Shown: in pieces, positions 36,754 to 44,360 of the stretch
How positions within the stretch are numbered: the stretch's first letter is position 1
How the letters are laid out: every line of letters starts with the position of its first letter
Assembly (NCBI RefSeq): GCF_005925345.1
Contig: NZ_SSHJ01000006.1
Location: forward strand, 1-64,000
Length of the DNA: 64,000 nt
Reading direction: 5' to 3'
From: Pedobacter ureilyticus
GTDB taxonomy: Bacteria > Bacteroidota > Bacteroidia > Sphingobacteriales > Sphingobacteriaceae
Position numbers and translations under genes: made by a program
Notes under the pieces: generated by a model
The model's input: the letters and a program-made list of their open reading frames with translations, nothing else
Databases searched by the model: none
Told to the model about the DNA's origin: nothing

Positions 36754-37833
36754 ATGCGCAAACGTCACCTAATCATTCTTTTATCTCTTTTTGCCGCTTC
36801 TGCAAATGCGCAAAAATACAGTAACGAGTTCTTAAACATAGGCGTTGGCTCAACTGCTTTTGGTTTATCGGGTTCGGTTGCGGCAAGTGTAAACGATGTA
36901 ACTGCTGGTTATTGGAATCCCGCTGGTTTGGCCCGTATGGAAACCCCTAGACAGGTAAGTTTTATGCACTCCGAATATTTTGCGGGTATTGCCAAATACG
37001 ATTATGGCGCTTTTGCCACTTCGGTACAAGACAATACCGCAGTAATTGGCGCCTCTATTTTACGATTTGGTGTAGATGATATTCCCGATACCTCTGAATT
37101 GATCGATGCAGATGGAAATATCAACTACGACAGGGTAAAGAAGTTTTCGGCAGCAGATTACGCCTTCATCTTTTCTTACGCTCGTAAAAAGGGCAAAAAT
37201 GGCATAGGCAATGGCGATGGTTTAAGTTACGGCGCCAATGTAAAAATCATCCGTCGTGTGGTTGGCGAGTACGGCAAATCTTGGGGTTTTGGTTTAGATG
37301 CAGGTGTGCAATATCAAAAAGGAAAATGGAAATTTGCAGCAGTTGGAAAAGACATTACCTCTACATTTAACTCCTGGAGCTACAATGCTGATAAACTCTC
37401 TACGGTTTACGCTTCTACCGGTAACGACATCCCTAAAAGCGCTACAGAAACCACCATGCCTCGTATTGTTTTAGGGGCAGCCTACACAACGCCAGTTAAC
37501 GACAAGTTTAACATCATGGCCGAAACGAATGTAAATTTAACCACCGACGGACAAAGGAACGTGTTGGTTAGCGCAGACCCAGTAAGCGCAGACCCAACAC
37601 TGGGCATATCGGTTGACTTCAAAAAAACTATCTTTCTACGTGGTGGCGTGGGTAATATCCAAAAATCCACAGATTTTACCGGCAAACAAATCTACACTTA
37701 CCAACCAAACATGGGCGTAGGCATCAAAATCAAGAATTTCTCTTTAGATTATGCCTTAACTAACGTAGGCAACAGCTCCGATGCACTTTATAGCAATGTT
37801 TTTTCTATTAGGCTAGATTTCGAAGCCAAGTAA
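36754..37833 (+). CDS. PorV/PorQ-family outer-membrane protein
   Basis: A 359-residue exported protein. The signal peptide ends ASANAQ. The sequence LNIGVGSTAFGLSGSVAAS then NDVTAGYWNPAGLARM is the classic PorV/PorQ opening, followed by beta-strands typical of FadL-like barrels. The end YSNVFSIRLDFEAK fits an outer-membrane insertion signal. PorV shuttles type IX secretion cargo to the surface attachment complex; PorQ-like relatives have less defined roles. Its presence agrees with the T9SS cargo encoded at 16645. Confidence 0.88.
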   Translation: MRKRHLIILLSLFAASANAQKYSNEFLNIGVGSTAFGLSGSVAASVNDVTAGYWNPAGLARMETPRQVSFMHSEYFAGIAKYDYGAFATSVQDNTAVIGASILRFGVDDIPDTSELIDADGNINYDRVKKFSAADYAFIFSYARKKGKNGIGNGDGLSYGANVKIIRRVVGEYGKSWGFGLDAGVQYQKGKWKFAAVGKDITSTFNSWSYNADKLSTVYASTGNDIPKSATETTMPRIVLGAAYTTPVNDKFNIMAETNVNLTTDGQRNVLVSADPVSADPTLGISVDFKKTIFLRGGVGNIQKSTDFTGKQIYTYQPNMGVGIKIKNFSLDYALTNVGNSSDALYSNVFSIRLDFEAK

Positions 37834-38149
37834 TTTATTCTTTAGAAAAGCAAAAAACAGGCAAGTATTTAAGTAAGCCCCGCTTTTGTTCCATCTGATA
37901 GCTATCGGATCTTTTTGCGTCAAGTTTCCTATCATAACAAAGGCAGTAACAACAAAAAGTATTTACACACAATCGGGTTATTTTACAAAAACCCATAAGT
38001 AAATCTTTGCGTTGAGAAAATTACCGCAAAGTAATTGAAGTATTCGCAAAGAACGCAAAGAAAAAGATTTCAGATTAAAATAAAATCAACTTTCTAATGA
38101 CAAGCCAATGCATTATCGATACTAAATTTGTTCAAAAACCTAAAACATC
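37834..38149. other. Intergenic stretch with a palindrome
   Basis: About 316 bases without a gene. A palindrome centred on GATAGCTATC (37893-37910) followed by CTTTTTG may terminate the PorV-like gene. Words resembling CGCAAAGAA recur around 38000-38060. Promoter for the next gene is not clear. Confidence 0.5.
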
Positions 38150-39163
38150 ATGAAAGCAGTAGGATTTAAAACTTCCCTTCCCATAACAGCAGCAAATAGC
38201 TTTATCGATTTTGAAACTGAAAAACCAAGTCCACAAGGACGAGAGCTTTTGGTAAAGATTAATGCCATTGCGGTAAATCCTGTAGATTATAAAATCAGAC
38301 AGAATGCTGCTAAAGACACCGAACTTGCAACGCCTAAAATTATCGGTTGGGACACTTGCGGCGTGGTAGAAGCTATTGGTAATGCTGCATCTTTATTTAA
38401 AGTTGGCGACGAAGTTTACTACGCTGGTGATATCACTAAACCTGGCTGCAACGCCGAATATCAAGTAATAGACGAACGAATTGTAGGCAAAAAACCAAAA
38501 TCTTTAAGTATAGAAGCCGCCGCGGCCATTCCGCTCACCGCACTTACCGCTTGGGAAATTCTATTCGACAGAATTCGTATCAGCGCAGAAAAAGATAAGG
38601 GGAAAACATTATTGATCATTGCTGGTGCTGGCGGTGTGGGCTCTATCGCTATTCAATTAGCTAAAAAAATAGCAGGCCTAAAAGTTATTGCAACAGCATC
38701 AAGACCCGAAAGTGTAGCATGGTGCAAACGTATGGGTGCAGATGTGGTAGTAAATCACAAAAACCTTACCGAAGAAGTTAGAAAGGCTGGTTTTCAATAC
38801 GTAGATTTTATTGTAGATTTTGTAGACGCTAACGCCTATTGGGATGAAATGGCAGAACTTATCAAGCCGCAAGGCCATATTGCCTCAATCACCGGAAGCG
38901 CCAATCCAGTTGCCTTAAACAAGTTAAAAACCAAGAGCACCAGTTTCTCTTGGGAGTTCATGTACACTCGCTCTACCTTCCAAACAGAAGATATGATTGA
39001 GCAGCATCAGATCTTAAATAAAGTAGCTGATTTATTAGACGAAGGAGTTTTAATGCCTACGTTAACACAAACCTTAAACGGACTTTCTGCCGAAACCTTA
39101 AAACAAGCTCACGAGCAATTGGAGTCTGGAACAACTATTGGCAAATTAGCGATTAGGTACTAA
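38150..39163 (+). CDS. Zinc-independent MDR oxidoreductase (quinone reductase-like)
   Basis: A 337-residue medium-chain dehydrogenase/reductase. The GroES-like N-domain contains VNPVDYKIRQ and GWDTCGVVEAIG. The Rossmann domain has GAGGVGSIAIQLAK near residue 165 with the dinucleotide loop, followed by TASRPESVAWCKRMGAD. Structural-zinc Cys residues of classical alcohol dehydrogenases are missing, so it belongs with the zinc-binding-family-annotated quinone oxidoreductases (ZTA/NADPH:quinone group). The exact substrate is unknown. It stands alone. Confidence 0.88.
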   Translation: MKAVGFKTSLPITAANSFIDFETEKPSPQGRELLVKINAIAVNPVDYKIRQNAAKDTELATPKIIGWDTCGVVEAIGNAASLFKVGDEVYYAGDITKPGCNAEYQVIDERIVGKKPKSLSIEAAAAIPLTALTAWEILFDRIRISAEKDKGKTLLIIAGAGGVGSIAIQLAKKIAGLKVIATASRPESVAWCKRMGADVVVNHKNLTEEVRKAGFQYVDFIVDFVDANAYWDEMAELIKPQGHIASITGSANPVALNKLKTKSTSFSWEFMYTRSTFQTEDMIEQHQILNKVADLLDEGVLMPTLTQTLNGLSAETLKQAHEQLESGTTIGKLAIRY

Positions 39164-39171
39164 CTTTTTTG

Positions 39172-39241
39172 AGATTGCTTCGTAAAACTCGCCATGGCGC
39201 TACCTTTATCGTCTTTGCAATGAGGAATAGCGAAGCAATCT
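39172..39241. repeat. REP-like hairpin between convergent genes
   Basis: Arms AGATTGCTTCG (39172-39182) and CGAAGCAATCT (39231-39241) are exact complements. A related arm pair occurs around 61630-61780. It may terminate both flanking genes. Confidence 0.7.
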
Positions 39242-39258
39242 TATGTTCAAATGTTAAT

Positions 39259-39642
39259 TTATAAATCAGAACACTTCGGGCACAATCCCGAAAGCGTAAA
39301 GTTTACTTCTTTGATTTTGTATTCTTGTGGCAGTTTAAAAGTAGGTTCAACATCCTCTAAACAAGTTACTGATTTGCATTTTTCGCAACTAAAATGAACA
39401 TGATTATGATGGTGCTGTTTTTCACAATCGTGGCATTCTGCATATTTAATCACACCATCCACATTTACAATCCTGTGCACGGCACCTTCTTCCACCAATC
39501 GGTCTAATACCCGGTAAATTGTTACACGATCGCACAAATCATTTAATGCACCTTGTATTTCTGTGTGCGACAAAGCCACATCAGAACTATGGATCAACTT
39601 TTTGATTTCTGTTTTTGCTACGGTGTTTCTTGTAATTTTCAT
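39259..39642 (-). CDS. Fur-family transcriptional regulator
   Basis: A 127-residue protein; the start is ATG 39642 (MKITRNTV), because the longer in-frame TTG at 39651 lies inside the promoter box. The winged-helix domain includes ALSHTEIQGALN and DRVTIYRVLDRL. The metal region has HDCEKQHHHNHVHFSCEKC with further Cys in GLCPKC, giving two CxxC pairs for structural zinc and a His-rich sensing site. It may respond to Zn, Fe or peroxide; the exact subclass is not clear. It is 79 bases downstream of the MoxR gene. Confidence 0.92.
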   Translation of the reverse strand: MKITRNTVAKTEIKKLIHSSDVALSHTEIQGALNDLCDRVTIYRVLDRLVEEGAVHRIVNVDGVIKYAECHDCEKQHHHNHVHFSCEKCKSVTCLEDVEPTFKLPQEYKIKEVNFTLSGLCPKCSDL

Positions 39643-39648
39643 ACAATG

Positions 39649-39656
39649 CAAATATA
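39649..39656 (-). promoter_or_regulatory. -7 promoter box of the Fur-family gene
   Basis: TATATTTG on the minus strand matches TAnnTTTG; it ends 6 bases before ATG 39642, giving a very short leader. Confidence 0.55.
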
Positions 39657-39680
39657 CGAAATCTCAAGCATCAAATATTT

Positions 39681-39709
39681 TATCACGATAATCAGACCTT
39701 ATGATGATA
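39681..39709. promoter_or_regulatory. Inverted repeat, possible operator upstream of the Fur-family gene
   Basis: TATCACGATAA (39681-39691) and TTATGATGATA (39699-39709) pair at 9 of 11 positions around 7 bases. It lies just upstream of the -7 box, a plausible place for autoregulation. Confidence 0.4.
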
Positions 39710-39721
39710 TTTAAACAATGA

Positions 39722-40684
39722 CTAGAAAAGATTTTTGATAATCTGCTCTGTTGTCAGTCCCTCTGCCTCTGCTCTGTAGTTACGTACAATTCTGTGGCGT
39801 AAAATACCTTCGGCTACAGCTTGTACATCGTCAATATCTGGAGCGTATTTACCAGAAATGGCAGCATGACACTTTGCTCCCAACACTAAAAACTGCGAAG
39901 CTCGGGGACCAGCACCCCAAGAAATAAAGTTGTTGATTTCTGCCGTGGCAAACTCACTATTTGGACGCGTTTTAGCTACCAATTTCACAGCATATTCTAA
40001 CACATTATCCGTTACCGGAATATTTCTTATTAGCTTTTGAAAATACTGGATTTCACTGGCGTTGATAATCTTCTGTAAGGCTACACTGGCATTGCTTGTG
40101 GTATTTTTCACAATGGTCATTTCATCAGCAAATGCCGGATAACCAAGCGAAATATTAAACATGAAACGGTCTAGCTGCGCCTCCGGCAAGGGATACGTAC
40201 CCTCTTGCTCTATTGGATTTTGCGTGGCCAGTACAAAAAATGGTTGAGGCAGACCATGGGTAACTCCCGCTGCTGTAACCGCTTTTTCTTGCATGGCTTC
40301 TAGCAAAGCAGCCTGCGTTTTAGGCGGTGTACGGTTAATCTCATCTGCCAGAATAATATTAGAGAAAATGGGGCCTTTGATAAATTTAAACTGACGGTCT
40401 TCGCCCAAAATTTCTGCACCAATAATATCACTTGGCATTAAATCTGGCGTAAACTGAATGCGGTTAAAATTAAGGTCGAGCACATTAGCTACTGTTTGCA
40501 CCAATAAAGTTTTGGCCAAACCTGGTACACCTACTAGCAAACAGTGCCCATTGCTAAAAATAGCAATGAGCACTTGTTTAACAATTTCGTCTTGTCCAAT
40601 TACAACCTTACCGATTTCGGTATGTATATTTTTAAATGATTGATGCAGGGCATCAACGGCTTCTACCTCATTTTTAAACTGCAT
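39722..40684 (-). CDS. MoxR-family AAA+ ATPase
   Basis: A 320-residue ATPase. Walker A is GVPGLAKT near residue 57, Walker B IILADEINRTPPKTQAALLE near 110, and sensor 1 is VLATQNPIEQEGTYPLPEAQ. The C-terminal lid holds WGAGPRASQFL. MoxR proteins act as chaperones, often for von Willebrand factor A proteins, but no VWA gene follows here. It follows the SurA-like gene by 3 bases on the same strand, which places it in an envelope protein-folding operon. Confidence 0.95.
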   Translation of the reverse strand: MQFKNEVEAVDALHQSFKNIHTEIGKVVIGQDEIVKQVLIAIFSNGHCLLVGVPGLAKTLLVQTVANVLDLNFNRIQFTPDLMPSDIIGAEILGEDRQFKFIKGPIFSNIILADEINRTPPKTQAALLEAMQEKAVTAAGVTHGLPQPFFVLATQNPIEQEGTYPLPEAQLDRFMFNISLGYPAFADEMTIVKNTTSNASVALQKIINASEIQYFQKLIRNIPVTDNVLEYAVKLVAKTRPNSEFATAEINNFISWGAGPRASQFLVLGAKCHAAISGKYAPDIDDVQAVAEGILRHRIVRNYRAEAEGLTTEQIIKNLF

Positions 40685-40687
40685 TGG

Positions 40688-42067
40688 CTACTTACTGTCT
40701 TTATCTTTTTTAACCCAAAGTTTCAATTCGTCGCACGTTTGAAATTCATCGTCAACCCTAATATAGGTAGTTTCTTTTCGTTTTTCAAACCACTCGCTCA
40801 TCACTTTCGCTTCTTTTTCACGCTGAGCAAGATCTTTAAACTTTGGATAATCTTGTTCTAAACTGGCTTTGTGGGGTGCAATTTTCGATTTCAAGAAAAA
40901 GATTTTATAGCCCTCTTTACCGCTTCGTTCGTCATTAAACCTTACTGGCTTAGAGATTTCTCCCACTTTCATGGTGTCAATTACCACAAATACAGCTGGG
41001 TCTAATTTTTCTACCGGCATTAGCGTAGTTCTTGCCGTTTGGTTATCTGCATACAACATCATACCGCCATTGTATTGTGTTTCTTTATTATCAGAGTACA
41101 GCGAAGCAGCGGTTGCAAACGGCAATTTTTTACTCAACAGGTCACTATAGATACTATCTGCTTTTAGCTTTACCCTTTCTAAACTTTGCGGCGTGTTTTG
41201 AGGGCGAACCAAAATATGTCTTACGTGAGATTGTTCTCCCCTACGTTCGATAACCTGCAAGATATGATAACCATATTCGGTTTCAAACACCGGCGACATT
41301 TCGCCAGCTTTCAACTTGAATGCCCAAGCAGTAAATTCTTTAACCATAGTTTGCCTATCGATAAAACCATAATCTCCACCTTCAGAGGCAGAACCTGGAT
41401 CCTCAGAATAGGTTTTAGCCAAGAAACCAAAGTCTTCTCCACTTTTAACACGCAGGCGAATGGCTTCTAACTTATCATAAAAACGTTGCTTTTCGGCTTT
41501 AGTTAGTTTGGGCTGCAATACAATTTCTCCAACTTCAACCTCTGCGCCAATATCTGGCAAGCTATCTTTTGGATAGGTATCGAAATATTTTTTTACTTCC
41601 AGTGGAGTTACCATGGTATTCTCGGTAATTTTTGCTTGCATTTTTTGCGCAATCAACCCTTCCTTTACATCTGGTCGCATCTCATCTTTATATTGCAAAA
41701 GCGACTTTTGTAAAAATTGCTCCAAGCGTTCCTGTCCGCCCATACGCTGGGTTTGGTAACGCATACGTTTGTCTAGCTCGTCATCTACCTGACTTTCTTC
41801 TACTACGATAGAATCTATTTCTGCTTGCTGTTTTAACAACTTTTGCACTAGCATTTGTTGCAAAAAGTAACATTTTGCCTTTGGGTCTGCCGGATTTCCC
41901 TGATTTAAATAGATAGCATATTGTTGGTTTAAATCAGACAATAAAATAATATTGCTCCCTACTACAGCCACCACCTTATCTAAGTTAGGTTTAGGTTGTG
42001 CTTTAACGTCCTCAACGTTCAAAAACAAGCAAATTAAAAGGCTTGCTATTGATAAAATTTTCTTCAT
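40688..42067 (-). CDS. SurA-like periplasmic peptidyl-prolyl isomerase
   Basis: A 459-residue exported protein. The signal peptide is followed by a SurA_N chaperone region (VVAVVGSNIILLSDLNQQ). There are two parvulin (PpiC) domains: residues about 170-272 (VEVGEIVLQ, then FGFLAKTYSEDPGSASEGGD, FETEYGYHILQV) and about 278-375 (SHVRHILVRP, then YNGGMMLY). Such proteins chaperone outer-membrane proteins through the periplasm. It is co-transcribed with moxR and lies downstream of a shorter SurA-like gene. Confidence 0.93.
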   Translation of the reverse strand: MKKILSIASLLICLFLNVEDVKAQPKPNLDKVVAVVGSNIILLSDLNQQYAIYLNQGNPADPKAKCYFLQQMLVQKLLKQQAEIDSIVVEESQVDDELDKRMRYQTQRMGGQERLEQFLQKSLLQYKDEMRPDVKEGLIAQKMQAKITENTMVTPLEVKKYFDTYPKDSLPDIGAEVEVGEIVLQPKLTKAEKQRFYDKLEAIRLRVKSGEDFGFLAKTYSEDPGSASEGGDYGFIDRQTMVKEFTAWAFKLKAGEMSPVFETEYGYHILQVIERRGEQSHVRHILVRPQNTPQSLERVKLKADSIYSDLLSKKLPFATAASLYSDNKETQYNGGMMLYADNQTARTTLMPVEKLDPAVFVVIDTMKVGEISKPVRFNDERSGKEGYKIFFLKSKIAPHKASLEQDYPKFKDLAQREKEAKVMSEWFEKRKETTYIRVDDEFQTCDELKLWVKKDKDSK

Positions 42068-42139
42068 TAGTATGCTAATTCTATTATATAATTTGCAAAG
42101 TTAAAATTATTATTGGTGGTTAATTGTTTTTATTGTTTA

Positions 42140-42157
42140 TCCCGATAGCTACCGGGA
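42140..42157. repeat. GATAGCTAYC-type palindrome
   Basis: TCCCGATAGC and its near complement form an 18-base palindrome with one wobble position. A similar palindrome is at 37893-37910. It lies between the two SurA-like genes. Confidence 0.55.
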
Positions 42158-42201
42158 GGTTAACTGATTTAATATGCCGTTAACTTAAAACCACCAACTG
42201 T

Positions 42202-42792
42202 TTAGTTTTTCGCTAATTTTTTTAATTCTGCCTGGTTAATTTTTATCTTGTACTTAGACCTCAAGCTATCCACCCAAGTGGCTTCGAGTTGTTCTTGGTA
42301 ATCTCCAACAACTTGTCCTCTTACTTCTTCAAATGGTTTGCTTTGATAATTTTTAATGTTATTTGCGTAAAAAGCTCTCAACTTATCATCGTCATCCTGG
42401 GCCTTTCCCCATATTTTTTGTTCACACAAATTGAACATTAATACACCTTCTCTATACTCATTCATGAGATAAGCATAATCCGCAGCATCAACCGAAACTT
42501 TTTTCTGCGCTTTCAAAGCTTCTTCATACCCTGCAATTTCTTCCTTGTAGGTTGCATCAGCGTCTAAACCTAAAGCTTTTGCCTCGGCAACCTTTAATTT
42601 AAAATTGATGTACAACTCTAAATATGCTGCCAAATCTTTTTGGTTTAAACTAGTTTCGCCAACATGATTTTTCTTGTAAACCCAAAGAAACTCTTTGCAA
42701 CTGATAGGATTATCGTTTATTGTAGCTACATTTTGAGCATACAAAATACTTCCCGCAGCAGTAAAAAACAGAACTAAAAAAGCTTTCTTCAC
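42202..42792 (-). CDS. SurA-like chaperone without a parvulin domain
   Basis: A 196-residue exported protein with a signal peptide (ending ILYAQ). The N-terminal chaperone helices (INDNPISCKEFLWVYKKN, LELYINFKLKVAEAKALGL) and MNEYREGVLMFNLCEQKIWG match Bacteroidota PpiC-type chaperones. However it jumps from FYANNIKNYQSKPFEEVRG straight to the C-terminal GDYQEQLEATWVDSLRSKY, leaving out the catalytic parvulin domains usually found between. It could work as a holdase only. It lies upstream of the full SurA-like gene and in the same direction. Confidence 0.8.
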   Translation of the reverse strand: MKKAFLVLFFTAAGSILYAQNVATINDNPISCKEFLWVYKKNHVGETSLNQKDLAAYLELYINFKLKVAEAKALGLDADATYKEEIAGYEEALKAQKKVSVDAADYAYLMNEYREGVLMFNLCEQKIWGKAQDDDDKLRAFYANNIKNYQSKPFEEVRGQVVGDYQEQLEATWVDSLRSKYKIKINQAELKKLAKN

Positions 42793-42887
42793 AAAAGATG
42801 CGTTTGTTAATTAATGGATAAAAGTAACAATTTAAGGTGCTATAATAAGATATTTAACTAATTTTAACAGAAATTTTTTCCATAAAA

Positions 42888-43508
42888 ATGAATAGCAATC
42901 AACTTATAACTAACGCAGAAGCTTTACGTTTATTTTTTAACGACGATGTTTATTTAACATCGGATCATACTGCATTAACAAACCGAGCTAGTCATGAAAT
43001 TGAGCTTACACAAACCTTAGTAACTAAACTGGAAACAGCAGAACCTAAGCCCGCAACAAGCCAGCCCGAAAAAATTGCTACTTTACCGCAACTAGAAGAA
43101 CCCGCAACTACTTATCCTGCGACCTTCGATTTTAAATACCTGGGCAAAAACGAAAAGTCTATCCTAATTTTAGTAAACGATACGCAAAACCCTGTGAGCA
43201 GCCCTCAAGGCACCGAATTATTAAGAAAATTGGTGTTATCCATTAACCTTAAAAATGCTGATTTTGCCTTAGTTAATTACGCCAATTATACTGCTGCCAA
43301 ATTTGAACACCTGCATTCATTTTTTGCATGCAAATTAGTGATTTCTTTTGGTGTAACACCTGCTACATTAGGTTTGGCCGAGCAGCTACGACACCAACTT
43401 AACTTGGTTAACAACATTAAGATGATATTTACACACAATTTGCACGATTTAGACACCGACCTTACTGCTAAAAAAGCACTATGGGGAACGTTAAAAAACC
43501 TTATTTAA
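42888..43508 (+). CDS. DNA polymerase III psi (HolD)-like protein
   Basis: A 206-residue soluble protein. Residues about 95-206 read KSILILVNDTQNP, LLRKLVLSINL, LVISFGVTPATLGL and THNLHDLDTDLTAKKALW, the order of a uracil-DNA-glycosylase-like fold without catalytic residues. The same layout and several similar stretches are remembered in E. coli psi (VRLVMVANDLP..., LTDLRANPTARAALWQ). The N-terminal 30 residues are a short helix like the chi-binding arm, followed by a Pro/Glu-rich linker. No catalytic or Fe-S Cys is present. The assignment is by eye and needs a profile search. Confidence 0.5.
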   Translation: MNSNQLITNAEALRLFFNDDVYLTSDHTALTNRASHEIELTQTLVTKLETAEPKPATSQPEKIATLPQLEEPATTYPATFDFKYLGKNEKSILILVNDTQNPVSSPQGTELLRKLVLSINLKNADFALVNYANYTAAKFEHLHSFFACKLVISFGVTPATLGLAEQLRHQLNLVNNIKMIFTHNLHDLDTDLTAKKALWGTLKNLI

Positions 43509-43584
43509 AAGTTTGCAGTTTTCATTGATCAGTTCCCAAATTCTATCAAAATAAAGCGATTTAACACTACCACAATCCAATAAT

Positions 43585-44160
43585 ATGATACAAAAATTGG
43601 TATTCGCTACCAACAATGCACACAAAACAGACGAGGTAGCTCACATATTGGCTCCCAATTACGAAATACTTAACCTTAAAGACATCAATTGTTTGGTAGA
43701 TATCCCCGAAACGGGAAATACGTTTGCCGAAAATGCCAATTTAAAAAGTACTTACGTTTTCGAGAATTTTGGGTTAGACTGTTTCGCAGATGACAGTGGA
43801 TTAGAAGTTGAGGCCTTAAATTACGAACCTGGTATTTACTCTGCCAGATACAGTGGCGTAAAAAACGACACCACCAACTTACAATTGTTGCTTAAAAACA
43901 TGGAAGGTCAATCCAATCGTAGAGCAAGATTTAAAACGGTGATTTCTTTATTGAAAAATGGCGAAAATCATTTATTTGAGGGTATAATTGAAGGCACAAT
44001 CAGATCGGTTCCTAGTGGTACAAACGGCTTTGGTTACGATCCAATTTTCCAACCAGATGGGTATGATATCACTTTTGCAGAGATGGACATGAGCGAAAAG
44101 AACAAAATCAGTCACCGGGCTTTGGCCATGCAAAAGCTCATTGCATTTTTGAAAAAATAG
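43585..44160 (+). CDS. rdgB: XTP/dITP pyrophosphatase (RdgB/HAM1)
   Basis: A 191-residue protein. It starts KLVFATNNAHKTDEVAHIL (the TxNxxK motif), continues FAENANLKSTYVF, CFADDSGLEVEAL, SARYSG, and NGFGYDPIF, then MSEKNKISHRALA, the complete RdgB pattern. It hydrolyses non-canonical purine triphosphates to monophosphates, keeping them from DNA. Length is normal. It follows the psi-like gene by 76 bases on the same strand. Confidence 0.97.
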   Translation: MIQKLVFATNNAHKTDEVAHILAPNYEILNLKDINCLVDIPETGNTFAENANLKSTYVFENFGLDCFADDSGLEVEALNYEPGIYSARYSGVKNDTTNLQLLLKNMEGQSNRRARFKTVISLLKNGENHLFEGIIEGTIRSVPSGTNGFGYDPIFQPDGYDITFAEMDMSEKNKISHRALAMQKLIAFLKK

Positions 44161-44318
44161 AAAATGTAAGCCAGTAGGTTTGGCTACATCAGCCCCTCTT
44201 TCCGCTTTACTTCGCCTAGCTGCGCAATGGCTTCGTGCCCGCTACAATAGGGTTTATTTAACAACGGAAGTTTACCAGCGTCTATCAAAGATTGGCATTA
44301 CTACCTTTTAACCAACAA

Positions 44319-44349
44319 GACTTACGAAGTTTTAGAAACTTCGTAAGTC
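44319..44349 (-). terminator. Strong hairpin downstream of the beta-lactamase-family gene
   Basis: A perfect 14-base stem (44319-44332 with 44336-44349) and 3-base loop lies 11 bases past the stop at 44361. A weak T-rich stretch follows on the minus strand. Confidence 0.75.
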
Positions 44350-44360
44350 TATCAACTCTG

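Noticed and set aside
44184..44297. Minus-strand frame of about 37 codons (ends ...QLGEVKRKEGLM) in the rdgB 3' gap
   Set aside because: Protein-like in feel but no start codon or recognisable family, too short to support.
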